NCBI GenBank assembly: GCA_007121695.1
Contig: SKKC01000439.1
Span: 1-8,564, forward strand
Direction: 5' to 3'
DNA length: 8,564 nucleotides
Source of the DNA: Spirochaetales bacterium
GTDB lineage: Bacteria; Spirochaetota; Spirochaetia; DSM-27196; SKKC01
How positions within the stretch are numbered: position 1 is the stretch's first letter; each line of letters starts with the position of its first letter. Shown here in pieces: positions 1 to 6,778 of the stretch. The position numbers and the translations under genes were made by a program. The notes below the pieces were generated by a model, which searched no databases, was not told where the DNA came from, and saw only the letters and a program-made list of their open reading frames with translations.

Positions 1-35
1 GCAGGGTGACAGTTTCTGAAAAACTATTGCGTGCT

Positions 36-755
36 CTACGCGATAATCGCTGTTGCGATCACACTCACCCCTACTGCGAACACATTGGTAACGCTGTGCA
101 TCATCATGGGGTAATAGACACTCCGTGATTTCTCATAGCAGATACCGTACACGATTCCGAGCCCAATCGCGTACACGATCTGGAATGGGTGATAGGTCAG
201 CGCGAACGGCGAGAGCGACACGCCAACGTGCGCCAGGCCGAACACAATCGCGGCAATACAGTTGGCACTGCTGACGTGCTTCCCGGGCAGGGCTCCCTTC
301 ACGTACAACGCGAGCATCGTTATCGCAAACGACCGGAAGATAAGCTCTTCGGACGGTCCGGACAGAAAGAGCTGGAAGGCCAGCTGTCCGACGATGTTCC
401 GTGTGGTCAATGGATACGGAAAGGTCTGAAACGTCCCTGCAGCGAAGACAATTACCATCGAGACGGCGATGTAGCCGAGAAAAATTACGACGAACAGGCG
501 CACGTACCAGAATCCGACCGCGGGGTCGCCCCAGCCAAAGCCGAAGTCGATGTTCTTCCTTCGGGCGAGCAGTACCATGATCCCGAAGACAATGAGCGCC
601 TGTACAACGTGATGCACCGAAATCCACGCGAATGCACCGTCCGGATCTATCCGTGTATAGGTGAACAGATCCGCAACCAGCCCGCCGATACGCGGGGTAC
701 CCAAAAGGACAATCGACACCAGCACTATCCAGCCGGTCTGCTTGAGCAGCCTCAT
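36..755 (-). CDS. CPBP-family intramembrane metalloprotease (CAAX protease-like)
   Basis: This is a 239-residue multi-spanning membrane protein of the CPBP (Abi/CAAX prenyl protease) family, whose members cleave substrates inside the membrane or act as immunity or maturation proteins. All three family motifs are visible. Motif 1 is EELIFR with the Glu pair at residues 136-137 and Arg141. Motif 2 is FGLAH with Phe172 and His176. Motif 3 is HSVTN with His220 and Asn224. Hydrophobic helices lie at about 7-20, 47-64, 82-107 and 122-133, and several more surround the motifs. The ATG at 755 was chosen because AGGAGGA sits 9 nt upstream; the same frame stays open to an ATG at 809, but that start would add an arginine-rich polar tail and skip the good ribosome site. 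The gene is divergent from the sugar operon and nothing ties it functionally to it. The family is clear; the substrate is unknown. Confidence 0.88.
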   Translation of the reverse strand: MRLLKQTGWIVLVSIVLLGTPRIGGLVADLFTYTRIDPDGAFAWISVHHVVQALIVFGIMVLLARRKNIDFGFGWGDPAVGFWYVRLFVVIFLGYIAVSMVIVFAAGTFQTFPYPLTTRNIVGQLAFQLFLSGPSEELIFRSFAITMLALYVKGALPGKHVSSANCIAAIVFGLAHVGVSLSPFALTYHPFQIVYAIGLGIVYGICYEKSRSVYYPMMMHSVTNVFAVGVSVIATAIIA

Positions 756-764
756 TATCGGTGT

Positions 765-771
765 TCCTCCT
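765..771 (-). promoter_or_regulatory. Ribosome binding site that decides the protease start
   Basis: Read on the minus strand this is AGGAGGA, a near-perfect Shine-Dalgarno sequence. It lies 9 nt before the ATG at 755-753 and inside the frame of the longer ATG at 809. It therefore argues for the shorter 239-residue protein. Confidence 0.75.
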
Positions 772-929
772 GCGATCGCTCGTCTCAACGAGCCGGAGCA
801 GTCTATCATGTTTTAAGCTTACGCCGATAACTGACTCTGTAGCTTCCCGGTATAGATTTTCCACAATTCGCGAGAACTTTCCCGTAGCGTGATTTGTTGT
901 TGGCCCCCTACGCTGAGGATCAACACAGA

Positions 930-946
930 CGCAAACAGGGTTTGCG
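930..946. promoter_or_regulatory. Inverted repeat, operator-like, upstream of the binding-protein gene
   Basis: The sequence CGCAAACAGGGTTTGCG has two perfect 7-bp arms around a 3-nt centre. It overlaps a second perfect 8-bp palindrome, TTGCGCAA, at 942-949. It sits 7 bp before the Shine-Dalgarno sequence of the solute-binding protein gene. The size and position fit an operator for a sugar-responsive repressor, such as a LacI-type regulator. A short hairpin in the mRNA leader is the alternative. No regulator gene is present in the window to pair with it. Confidence 0.4.
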
Positions 947-953
947 CAAGACC

Positions 954-960
954 AAGGAGG
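954..960 (+). promoter_or_regulatory. Ribosome binding site that decides the binding-protein start
   Basis: AAGGAGG ends 5 nt before the ATG at 966. The frame is open upstream to a potential start at 894, but only the start at 966 puts a classic signal peptide at the N-terminus and has this strong site. Confidence 0.85.
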
Positions 961-965
961 TCCTT

Positions 966-2270
966 ATGAGAAAGCAATCCACATGGATTGGTGTTATTGC
1001 AATCGCGATGCTCGTGCTCATGACCGTAGCACCGGCGTTCGGTGCAGGTCGGCAGGAGCAGGCAGCAGCGGAACAGATTACGCTGCGTATGAGTTGGTGG
1101 GGTGGAGAGACACGGCATAATGCCTATCTCGATATGCTTGACCTGTTTATGGAGCAAAATCCAAATATTAGGGTCGAAGCGGAGTTCAGCGGTTGGGACG
1201 GATACATCGACCGCCTGCGGACACAGATGGCGGCGAACAATCAGCCGGATGTCTACATAGCTGGCCACGAGGGTCCCTGGATGGTTCTGCCATGGAGCGC
1301 GAGAGCAGATATCCGTGATTTCGATATCGATTTGAGTGCCTTTTCTCAGGTTCAGATCGAAGAGATTATGGACGCCGACCCCGATAACAGGCTTATTGGC
1401 ATTCCCGTATCAGAGTCTGTTAGGGCCGCTTATCTTGTGAATGCCACCGTGTTCGAAGAACTTGGCATCGCGCTTCCGAGCAGAGACTGGACTTGGGACG
1501 ATATGGCTGCGCTTGCGCAGGAAGTTTACGACCGGAGTGGTGGAGCCGTGCACGGTGTGCTCGATGAATCTGCCGGAATTCCGTACGGAAGTTTTGGACG
1601 GCGATCGTTTGATATTGCGATACATGGAAGTCCCCAGACGTCGCTTTCTGGCCATGAACACTCCGCTGAACAGCTTACTCGTACCTACGAGTGGTGGGGA
1701 GCCCTTCGGGCAAGTGGAGCTGCGACCCCTGCCGAAGTCAGTGTTCAGGCCGACGACGGTGCCAATAGCCCGATCGTGAACCGCGAAGCGGCAATGATGT
1801 CCACCGCTCTCGGCTCGTTTGCCCGCTTCCAGGCGAATACTCCCGATAACCTTGTGCTGATGCCTCCACCAGCTGGTGAGTATCCCTCGGACGAGCTTTC
1901 AGCCGGTATCAGCACACAGATCAGCTCACAAACTCGACACCCGGAAGCTGTAGCCCTGCTTGTAGATTTTTTACGAAACGATCGTGAGGCTGGGTTGATC
2001 TATGGAACTGAGAATGGTATTCCTGCCAACGCAAACTTTCGTGAAGCCTTGATCGAGCGAGGTTTGAGTGCGGACGAGGAAATACAGTTTGGTGTTCATA
2101 ATTGGATCGTAAACAACCGTGAATCGGTGGGCTTTGTATTCCCTCATCCGTCAACCAGTGAGTTCCGCACACTTCAGTATGCGGAGGAGCAGGCGCTTGC
2201 ATTCGGTCGACAGTCAGTGCAACAGACTGTTCAGAACATACTTCGACATGCACGTGACCTTGGAATGTAA
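966..2270 (+). CDS. ABC transporter sugar-binding protein (family 1 extracellular solute-binding protein)
   Basis: This 434-residue periplasmic protein is predicted to capture a sugar or oligosaccharide and deliver it to the permeases encoded just downstream. Residues 1-27 form a signal peptide: MRKQ, then a hydrophobic core at about 8-22, then a likely cleavage site around Ala-Phe-Gly-Ala (24-27). The mature protein starts with Gly-Arg-Gln-Glu-Gln, and there is no lipobox cysteine. The family-1 N-terminal pattern follows: a LRMSWWGG strand at about 40-47, an amphipathic helix with LFMEQNPNIRVE at 60-71, and GWDGYIDRL plus QPDVYIAG at 76-99. SWWGG with a following RH recalls binding proteins for uronate-containing oligosaccharides such as oligogalacturonides, but that alone cannot fix the ligand. 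Length is normal for the family. It is the first gene of the operon and is separated from the permeases by a hairpin. Confidence 0.92.
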   Translation: MRKQSTWIGVIAIAMLVLMTVAPAFGAGRQEQAAAEQITLRMSWWGGETRHNAYLDMLDLFMEQNPNIRVEAEFSGWDGYIDRLRTQMAANNQPDVYIAGHEGPWMVLPWSARADIRDFDIDLSAFSQVQIEEIMDADPDNRLIGIPVSESVRAAYLVNATVFEELGIALPSRDWTWDDMAALAQEVYDRSGGAVHGVLDESAGIPYGSFGRRSFDIAIHGSPQTSLSGHEHSAEQLTRTYEWWGALRASGAATPAEVSVQADDGANSPIVNREAAMMSTALGSFARFQANTPDNLVLMPPPAGEYPSDELSAGISTQISSQTRHPEAVALLVDFLRNDREAGLIYGTENGIPANANFREALIERGLSADEEIQFGVHNWIVNNRESVGFVFPHPSTSEFRTLQYAEEQALAFGRQSVQQTVQNILRHARDLGM

Positions 2271-2299
2271 GATAGCGGCAGTCACTTGAACTGAACGTA

Positions 2300-2334
2300 G
2301 GAGGTCAGCAGTATTGCTGGCCTCCATTTTTATC
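2300..2334 (+). terminator. Intergenic hairpin with T-tract (partial terminator / 3' stabilising stem)
   Basis: The arms GGAGGTCAGCA (2300-2310) and TGCTGGCCTCC (2315-2325) pair over 11 bp, with a single G-U wobble, around a GTAT loop. The stem is followed by ATTTTTATC. This has the shape of an intrinsic terminator, but it lies between the binding-protein gene and its cognate permease gene. It therefore probably lets only part of the transcripts through, or protects the 3' end of the binding-protein mRNA, giving more binding protein than permease. Confidence 0.75.
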
Positions 2335-2351
2335 GATATCGGAGAATTCAG

Positions 2352-3260
2352 ATGAAATCACGCCTGTCACCATGGCAACGGAAGCGATTGTCCGAAGCGG
2401 GGACCGCTTACGGTTTCCTATCCTTGTGGCTGATCGGACTCTTTACCTTTACGCTCTGGCCGTTCGCTCACTCAATCCATCTTGCTTTCACGAATTACAG
2501 CTTCGATCCAACCTATGAATACGTTGGATTCGCGAATTTTATCCGGGGTTTTACCGACGGTTTGTCGCTCACCTCAATGAACGTAACTGCCCGTTTTGCG
2601 ATTGTTTCGGTTCCTTTGCGGCTTGCGGTGGCGCTGTTTGTCGCAGTGCTCTTAAACAAAGGAATACGAGGGCTCGGAATATATCGGACTGTGTACTACA
2701 TTCCGAGCCTGGTTGGATCGGGGGTCGCTGTTGCAATTATGTGGCGCCGGATTTTCGGGCGTCGAGGGCTCTTCAACAACGTGATCGCGCTTTTCGGTTT
2801 ACAGGGGCAGGACTGGATTGCCAACCCGGATACAGCCCGCTTTATGCTGGTGCTGCTTTCTGCCTGGCAGTTCGGGTCTGCCATGCTGATATTTCTGGCT
2901 GCCTTGAAGCAAGTCCCGCAGGAAATGTACGAGTCTGCAGAGATTGATGGAGCGGGTGTTGTCCGGCAGTTCTTCGGAATTACCGTACCGCTTATTTCCC
3001 CGGTGATCTTTTTCAATCTGACCATGAATATCATTAACGCCTTCCAGGTTTTTACACAGGCGAAAATAATCACGAACGGCGGCCCTATGAACGAGACTAT
3101 GTTCATGGTGCTGAATATCTATAATCAGGCGTTTCGCTTTGGAAACATGGGATACGCGTCGGCGCTTTCATGGATTCTCTTACTCATTATTGCGACATTC
3201 ACCGCGATTAATTTCGTTTCGTCCCGGTACTGGGTGTATTACGAGACACGGATGAAATAG
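2352..3260 (+). CDS. CUT1-type sugar ABC transporter permease (MalF/UgpA-like)
   Basis: This 302-residue inner-membrane protein is one of two permeases forming the translocation channel of a carbohydrate importer. About six transmembrane helices are visible, near residues 19-38, 81-101, 110-131, 164-184, 214-234 and 266-290. The cytoplasmic EAA loop that docks with the ATPase lies at about 187-218 and reads EMYESAEIDGAG, with the conserved Gly200 and the ITVPL segment at 210-214. The N-terminal LWPFAHSIHLAFTNY stretch and the NGGP motif near 242-245 are typical of the MalF/UgpA branch. The ATG at 2352 has GGAGA 6-7 nt upstream. The stop codon is followed 8 nt later by the second permease gene, so the two are surely co-translated. 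Length and motifs are regular for the family. Confidence 0.94.
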   Translation: MKSRLSPWQRKRLSEAGTAYGFLSLWLIGLFTFTLWPFAHSIHLAFTNYSFDPTYEYVGFANFIRGFTDGLSLTSMNVTARFAIVSVPLRLAVALFVAVLLNKGIRGLGIYRTVYYIPSLVGSGVAVAIMWRRIFGRRGLFNNVIALFGLQGQDWIANPDTARFMLVLLSAWQFGSAMLIFLAALKQVPQEMYESAEIDGAGVVRQFFGITVPLISPVIFFNLTMNIINAFQVFTQAKIITNGGPMNETMFMVLNIYNQAFRFGNMGYASALSWILLLIIATFTAINFVSSRYWVYYETRMK

Positions 3261-3268
3261 GGGGCACC

Positions 3269-4180
3269 ATGACAGTTTCAACAGAAGTCAGACCAACCAT
3301 CGGCAGACAGGGCCTATTCAGTCGCATGTCGGACTCCGCGAAAACGAGAACGTACATTTCTGCGGGAGTGCGTCATCTGTTTCTCGCCGCGTTCGGAATC
3401 ATTATGGTATACCCGCTCTTATGGCTGGTATTCAGTACGTTCAAGCCGAATGTAGAAATCTTTTCGAGCGCCAGCTTGCTGCCACAGACATGGGAGTTCA
3501 GTCATTGGAGACAAGGGTGGAGCGCGATACGTGGACATACCTTTGGAACATTCTTTCTAAACTCAGCGGTCATATCAGGGCTCTCGATTGTGGGGACGTT
3601 GATTTCCTGTAGTCTCGCTGCGTACGCATTCTCTCGATTCCGGTTCCCGCTGAAACGAGTATGGTTCAGTATATTACTGGTTACCATGATGCTCCCTTCG
3701 CAGGTACTCATGGTGCCCCGGTACATCCTCTTCGTGAACCTCGGCTGGATCGACAGTTTCGCGCCGTTGACGGTTCCCAACTTCTTCGGTTCTTCGGCCT
3801 TTTTCATTTTTCTGATCACGCAGTTCATTCGAGGCATACCCTACGATCTGGACGAGTCGTCGTTCATAGACGGATGTTCACGTGTGCGTTTCCTGTGGAG
3901 TATTCTGCTTCCGCTCATGCGGCCGGCACTGTTCACTGCTGCTTTGTTCACGTTCATGTGGACCTGGCAGGACTTCATGGGCCCGCTTATCTACATTACA
4001 TCGGTCCGCTTGTATCCTATGCCGCTCGCCTTGAATCTCTTTGTCGATGCCCAGGCTGCCGTAAACTGGGGTGCGCTTCATTCCATGATGGTGTTCTCGA
4101 TCGCCCCGATCATTATTCTGTTCTTTTTTGCGCAGCGCTACTTTGTGGAGGGTATCGTCACAACCGGCATGAAGGGTTGA
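3269..4180 (+). CDS. CUT1-type sugar ABC transporter permease (MalG/UgpE-like)
   Basis: This 303-residue protein is the second inner-membrane permease and would pair with the preceding one. The first transmembrane helix (about 36-57) leads into STFKPNVEIF, typical of the MalG/UgpE branch. Further helices lie near 96-120, 131-150, 171-187, 220-240 and 270-291. The EAA loop at about 188-220 reads GIPYDLDESSFIDGCS followed by ILLPLMRPA, with Asp201-Gly202 at the core. The C-terminus RYFVEGIVTTGMKG is the classic ending of this family. An AGGGGG ribosome site overlaps the upstream stop codon and lies 4 nt before the ATG, indicating tight coupling. No ATP-binding subunit gene follows, so the complex must borrow an MsmK/MalK-type ATPase encoded elsewhere. 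That last point is inference from the missing gene. Confidence 0.94.
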   Translation: MTVSTEVRPTIGRQGLFSRMSDSAKTRTYISAGVRHLFLAAFGIIMVYPLLWLVFSTFKPNVEIFSSASLLPQTWEFSHWRQGWSAIRGHTFGTFFLNSAVISGLSIVGTLISCSLAAYAFSRFRFPLKRVWFSILLVTMMLPSQVLMVPRYILFVNLGWIDSFAPLTVPNFFGSSAFFIFLITQFIRGIPYDLDESSFIDGCSRVRFLWSILLPLMRPALFTAALFTFMWTWQDFMGPLIYITSVRLYPMPLALNLFVDAQAAVNWGALHSMMVFSIAPIIILFFFAQRYFVEGIVTTGMKG

Positions 4181-4218
4181 CGGTTCATATGGGCGGCCAT
4201 AACAATGGACCGCAGGAC

Positions 4219-4225
4219 AGGAGGA
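4219..4225 (+). promoter_or_regulatory. Ribosome binding site that decides the small membrane protein start
   Basis: AGGAGGA lies 6 nt before the ATG at 4232. An in-frame ATG at 4205 would add nine mostly polar residues and would place this strong site inside the coding region, so the start at 4232 is preferred. Confidence 0.75.
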
Positions 4226-4231
4226 TTGTAT

Positions 4232-4561
4232 ATGGACATCGTCATTGATCTTTTCCGGTTTCTGCATTTTCTCGGGCTCGCGCTGTTACTTGGCGGACTT
4301 CTGGTCGATCTGAAGTCGCTTCAACGAAATGTACGACCGGCCGTCGCTGCAGGTGCGGTGCTGCAGCTCGTAAGCGGGCTTGCACTGTTCGGTCTGCTCG
4401 TGACCGATATTGACCATCTGAAAGCGACGGTCAAGCTTGTACTGCTTGCGGTCGCGTGTGTTCTGGTGTTTCTGGCTCGAAGACGCGGGTTTTCGGCACG
4501 CAGTTTTGGTTCGGTCACTTCGCTGACGGCAGTAATTACCGCGATCGCGGTCTTCTGGTAA
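4232..4561 (+). CDS. Small four-helix integral membrane protein, function unknown
   Basis: This 109-residue protein is almost entirely hydrophobic. Predicted helices are at about 4-25, 38-58, 66-83 and 91-108, and the basic clusters (Lys/Arg at 28-35 and 83-90) suggest the helix ends. The first helix carries FLHFLGLALLLGG with His12, and a KATVKLVLL segment (64-72) opens the third. This layout resembles small CopD/DUF2269-like membrane proteins, but the likeness is a general impression and I would not assign a function. It starts 51 nt after the second permease gene and ends 18 nt before the sulfatase gene, all on the same strand, so it is probably part of the operon. It could be an accessory transport subunit, a heme- or metal-linked membrane protein, or a passenger gene. 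Existence as a gene is well supported by the ribosome site and composition. Confidence 0.75.
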   Translation: MDIVIDLFRFLHFLGLALLLGGLLVDLKSLQRNVRPAVAAGAVLQLVSGLALFGLLVTDIDHLKATVKLVLLAVACVLVFLARRRGFSARSFGSVTSLTAVITAIAVFW

Positions 4562-4579
4562 GAAGACTGGTTACTCGCT

Positions 4580-5935
4580 ATGGACTCTGTGACTCAAAAC
4601 CGCCCCAATGTCGTCTGGATCATGTCCGACCAGCACCGCGCGCAGGCGCTCGGCTGGAACCACGATCCGAACCTGAGCACGCCGGCAATCGACAATCTTG
4701 CCCGAAGCGGCGTTGTATTCTCGAACGCGGTTGCGGGTACCCCCTGGTGTACGCCCTTCCGATCGGCGCTTCTGACGGGCATGTATCCGCATCAGAATGG
4801 TTGCTCTTCAACTCCGTCGCGCCTCGACCCGAGGCTCAGTACCGTCGCGCACGCGTTTAACCAGGCCGGGTATCATACCGCGTGGGTGGGTAAGTGGCAC
4901 CTGGCAGGTTCCAACAGCGCAACGCACCACGTACCCGTCGACGAGCGGGGCGGGTTTGCCTACTGGCGCGGGTACGAGAATAACAACAAGCAGAACGACG
5001 TGTGGGTTTACGGGGGCGAATCCGAAGAACCAGAGCGTCTGCCGGACTACGAGACCCGATCGTTGTCCAGAGTTTTCCTGAACCACCTTGGTGACCACGT
5101 GTCCCGTAAACCAGAGACTCCGTTCTTCGCGGTCCTCTCCGTACAGCCGCCGCACAGTCCATACGTGCCGCCGTTCGGCAGAGATACCCGCTCTCCCGCT
5201 ACAGTACACCTGCGACCGAATGTGCCGGTTTCTAAGCGGGTGCAGGAAAAAGCCCGGCGGGACATAGCCGGATATGCAGCCATGGTCGAAGAAGTCGACT
5301 CCATGGTCGCAGACGTATGGGCAGGGTTGAAGGACCTCGGCGTGGACAGGGAAACCTATATTATCTACTTAAGTGACCACGGCGATATGCTTGGCAGCCA
5401 CGGACAGTGGGAGAAATCATCACCCTGGGAAGAAAGCATACGGATTCCATTCGTAGTCGGGTGTACAGGCGCCCAATCTCATATACAGGTGGGCGAGGTC
5501 GACCATCCGCTGAACCACATCGACATTGCCCCGACCAGTCTCGGGCTGTGCGGTATCGATACGCCCGAGGCAATGGTCGGGTACGATTTCTCGCACATGA
5601 TCGTTCACCCCAAACGGCAGTTCCCAAGGCACGAAGAGGTCGCGTCAGCACCTCCACAGGCAGCGTATCTGCAGCAGGTGCCACGGAAATACCACGCGAA
5701 TTCGGTCAACAGGGCATGGCGCGGAATCGTGACGAAGGACGGCTGGAAGTACATATGCACGCCCGACAACGACTGGCTCATGTTCGACCTGAACGACGAC
5801 CCGTACGAAATGAACAACCTCTGTTACAACACGGTGTATCAGTCGCAGAAGGAGAAACTTCACGACGAGCTTGTGAGGTTTATCGCTGATACGGGCGACG
5901 AATTCCCCCTGCCAGACGTACGTTTGAACCGCTGA
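4580..5935 (+). CDS. Cys-type sulfatase (type I, formylglycine-dependent), cytoplasmic
   Basis: This 451-residue enzyme of the alkaline-phosphatase superfamily is predicted to remove sulfate esters from an organic substrate, probably a sugar. The sulfatase signature is complete: Cys57-Thr-Pro-Phe-Arg61 followed by Thr66-Gly67, where Cys57 would be converted to formylglycine by a maturase encoded elsewhere. Other active-site elements are visible: Asp17 in SDQHR, Lys105 and His107 in GKWHL, His192 in QPPHSPY, Asp266 and His267 in SDHGD, and Lys279. The C-terminal WLMFDLNDDPYEMNNL (399-414) is the usual subdomain ending. The N-terminus goes straight into RPNVVWIMSDQ with no signal peptide, so the enzyme should act in the cytoplasm, unlike many polysaccharide sulfatases. 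The ATG has no clear ribosome site, which suggests translation coupled to the preceding gene. Choline-sulfatase-like or arylsulfatase activity cannot be excluded, but the sugar-transport context favours a carbohydrate. Confidence 0.93.
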   Translation: MDSVTQNRPNVVWIMSDQHRAQALGWNHDPNLSTPAIDNLARSGVVFSNAVAGTPWCTPFRSALLTGMYPHQNGCSSTPSRLDPRLSTVAHAFNQAGYHTAWVGKWHLAGSNSATHHVPVDERGGFAYWRGYENNNKQNDVWVYGGESEEPERLPDYETRSLSRVFLNHLGDHVSRKPETPFFAVLSVQPPHSPYVPPFGRDTRSPATVHLRPNVPVSKRVQEKARRDIAGYAAMVEEVDSMVADVWAGLKDLGVDRETYIIYLSDHGDMLGSHGQWEKSSPWEESIRIPFVVGCTGAQSHIQVGEVDHPLNHIDIAPTSLGLCGIDTPEAMVGYDFSHMIVHPKRQFPRHEEVASAPPQAAYLQQVPRKYHANSVNRAWRGIVTKDGWKYICTPDNDWLMFDLNDDPYEMNNLCYNTVYQSQKEKLHDELVRFIADTGDEFPLPDVRLNR

Positions 5936-6763
5936 TTATACGCGTGCTTTCACACGCTCGAGTTCCGCTCGCATGGCGTCAATTGTCTTCTGCGTCCGCT
6001 CTGTTTCTGTCAGCGAAGCGGGGTCTTCGGGAAAGAGCGGAAACTCGAAGTGAACAGAAACGATTCCATTCCAGTCCGTTTCCGGAAGCAATTTGTTGAA
6101 GCGATCCCAGTCGACCATTCCAGTGCCGACCGGACAACTTACCGCTTCAAAGCGACCGTCTTCCGTGCGAACCCAGTATCCGTCTTTCGCGACGATCGTT
6201 CGTATCCATTTTGCGAGTCTGCGCATACCGAGTTCCCAGCCGCTTCCGCTTTCTATGACCGCGTGCCGCACATCGTATTGAAAACCGATCGCATCCGGTG
6301 GCAGACCGTCGAGAAGCGGATACAGATCCCACACAGGGCTTCCAACCCGGGTGCCCGCGTGGTTCTGATACGCCCCGTGTATGCCGTGTCGGGTGTTCAG
6401 CTCCGCAAGTTGCTCAAAGGTGGCCCGATGTGAAACAAGCGATTCGTCCACCGACGTGCCATAGTCGAGGTAGCCCATTCTGTAGGCCTCGACTCCGCAG
6501 GAGGCCGCCGCCTTTACGACTGCCTCGGATTCTTCGGTAACAGCAGTGATCCCCGTAACGATGGTCGGGCAGGACACACCCTTTGCGGCGAGCGTTTCCA
6601 CTACACGCGGGAGGTCCGTGTCTACCGATGCCGGTTCGACGTGCCCTCCAGGTCGCACCGACAGATCGACTCCGTCAAAGCCGGATTCCGAAACCACACG
6701 AGCCAGACGCTCCGGATCGAGCCACTGAAGCGGTTTTGTAAATACTACGTACTGTTTTTCCAT
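5936..6763 (-). CDS. Sugar phosphate isomerase/epimerase-like TIM-barrel protein (AP endonuclease 2 / xylose isomerase-like fold)
   Basis: This 275-residue cytoplasmic protein belongs to the xylose-isomerase-like TIM-barrel family, whose members isomerise or epimerise sugars and sugar acids with a divalent metal. The N-terminal strand-helix FDGVDLSVRPGGHVEP (29-44) is characteristic. Likely metal or substrate residues are His135 in YQNHAG, Asp164 and His167 in QYDVRH, and His238/Glu240 in VSVHFEF. The YRMGYLDYG segment (94-102) matches the substrate-side strand of the subfamily. No signal peptide is present. A GGAG ribosome site lies 6 nt before the ATG. It is the last gene of the leftward operon, 15 nt after the oxidoreductase stop. 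Its TAA stop abuts the TGA of the convergent sulfatase. The exact reaction (isomerase, epimerase or dehydratase) is not readable from sequence. Confidence 0.87.
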   Translation of the reverse strand: MEKQYVVFTKPLQWLDPERLARVVSESGFDGVDLSVRPGGHVEPASVDTDLPRVVETLAAKGVSCPTIVTGITAVTEESEAVVKAAASCGVEAYRMGYLDYGTSVDESLVSHRATFEQLAELNTRHGIHGAYQNHAGTRVGSPVWDLYPLLDGLPPDAIGFQYDVRHAVIESGSGWELGMRRLAKWIRTIVAKDGYWVRTEDGRFEAVSCPVGTGMVDWDRFNKLLPETDWNGIVSVHFEFPLFPEDPASLTETERTQKTIDAMRAELERVKARV

Positions 6764-6778
6764 GTTCCGCTCCGCGTC

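Larger units (their letters stand above)
756..965. other. Divergent intergenic region (protease / sugar operon)
   Basis: This 210-base gap must hold the promoters for both the leftward protease gene and the rightward transporter operon. A small perfect hairpin (GCTCGT, 4-nt loop, ACGAGC) lies at 778-793, in the protease leader. A 17-bp inverted repeat lies at 930-946. I could not find a convincing -35/-10 pair: the best rightward match is CTGACT at 831-836 with TAGATT at 853-858 (16-bp spacer), only 4 of 6 matches in each box. Open frames across the gap look like chance extensions of the two flanking genes. Confidence 0.6.

Noticed and set aside
11..25. AGTTT-CTGAA-AAACT hairpin downstream of the protease gene as a terminator
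   Set aside because: It has only a 5-bp AT-rich stem, and no T-tract follows on the minus strand.
189..830. 213-codon open frame on the plus strand opposite the protease gene
   Set aside because: It is polar and rich in Arg, Glu and Gln with no domain pattern. The minus-strand frame has all CPBP motifs and a strong ribosome site.
133..864. 243-codon minus-strand frame overlapping the protease gene
   Set aside because: It is an arginine-rich shadow of the real frame with no recognisable motif or ribosome site.
4188..4201. TATGG-GCGG-CCATA hairpin after the second permease gene as a terminator
   Set aside because: The stem is short and not GC-rich, no T-tract follows, and the downstream gene looks co-transcribed.
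3661..4248. 195-codon plus-strand frame in a second frame of the MalG-like permease gene
   Set aside because: It is rich in His, Arg and Cys without domain signature; the permease frame is complete with EAA loop and C-terminal motif.
5942..5957. GCGTG...CACGC hairpin near the operon junction as a bidirectional terminator
   Set aside because: The stem is 5 bp with no T-tract on either side, and it lies inside the isomerase coding region.
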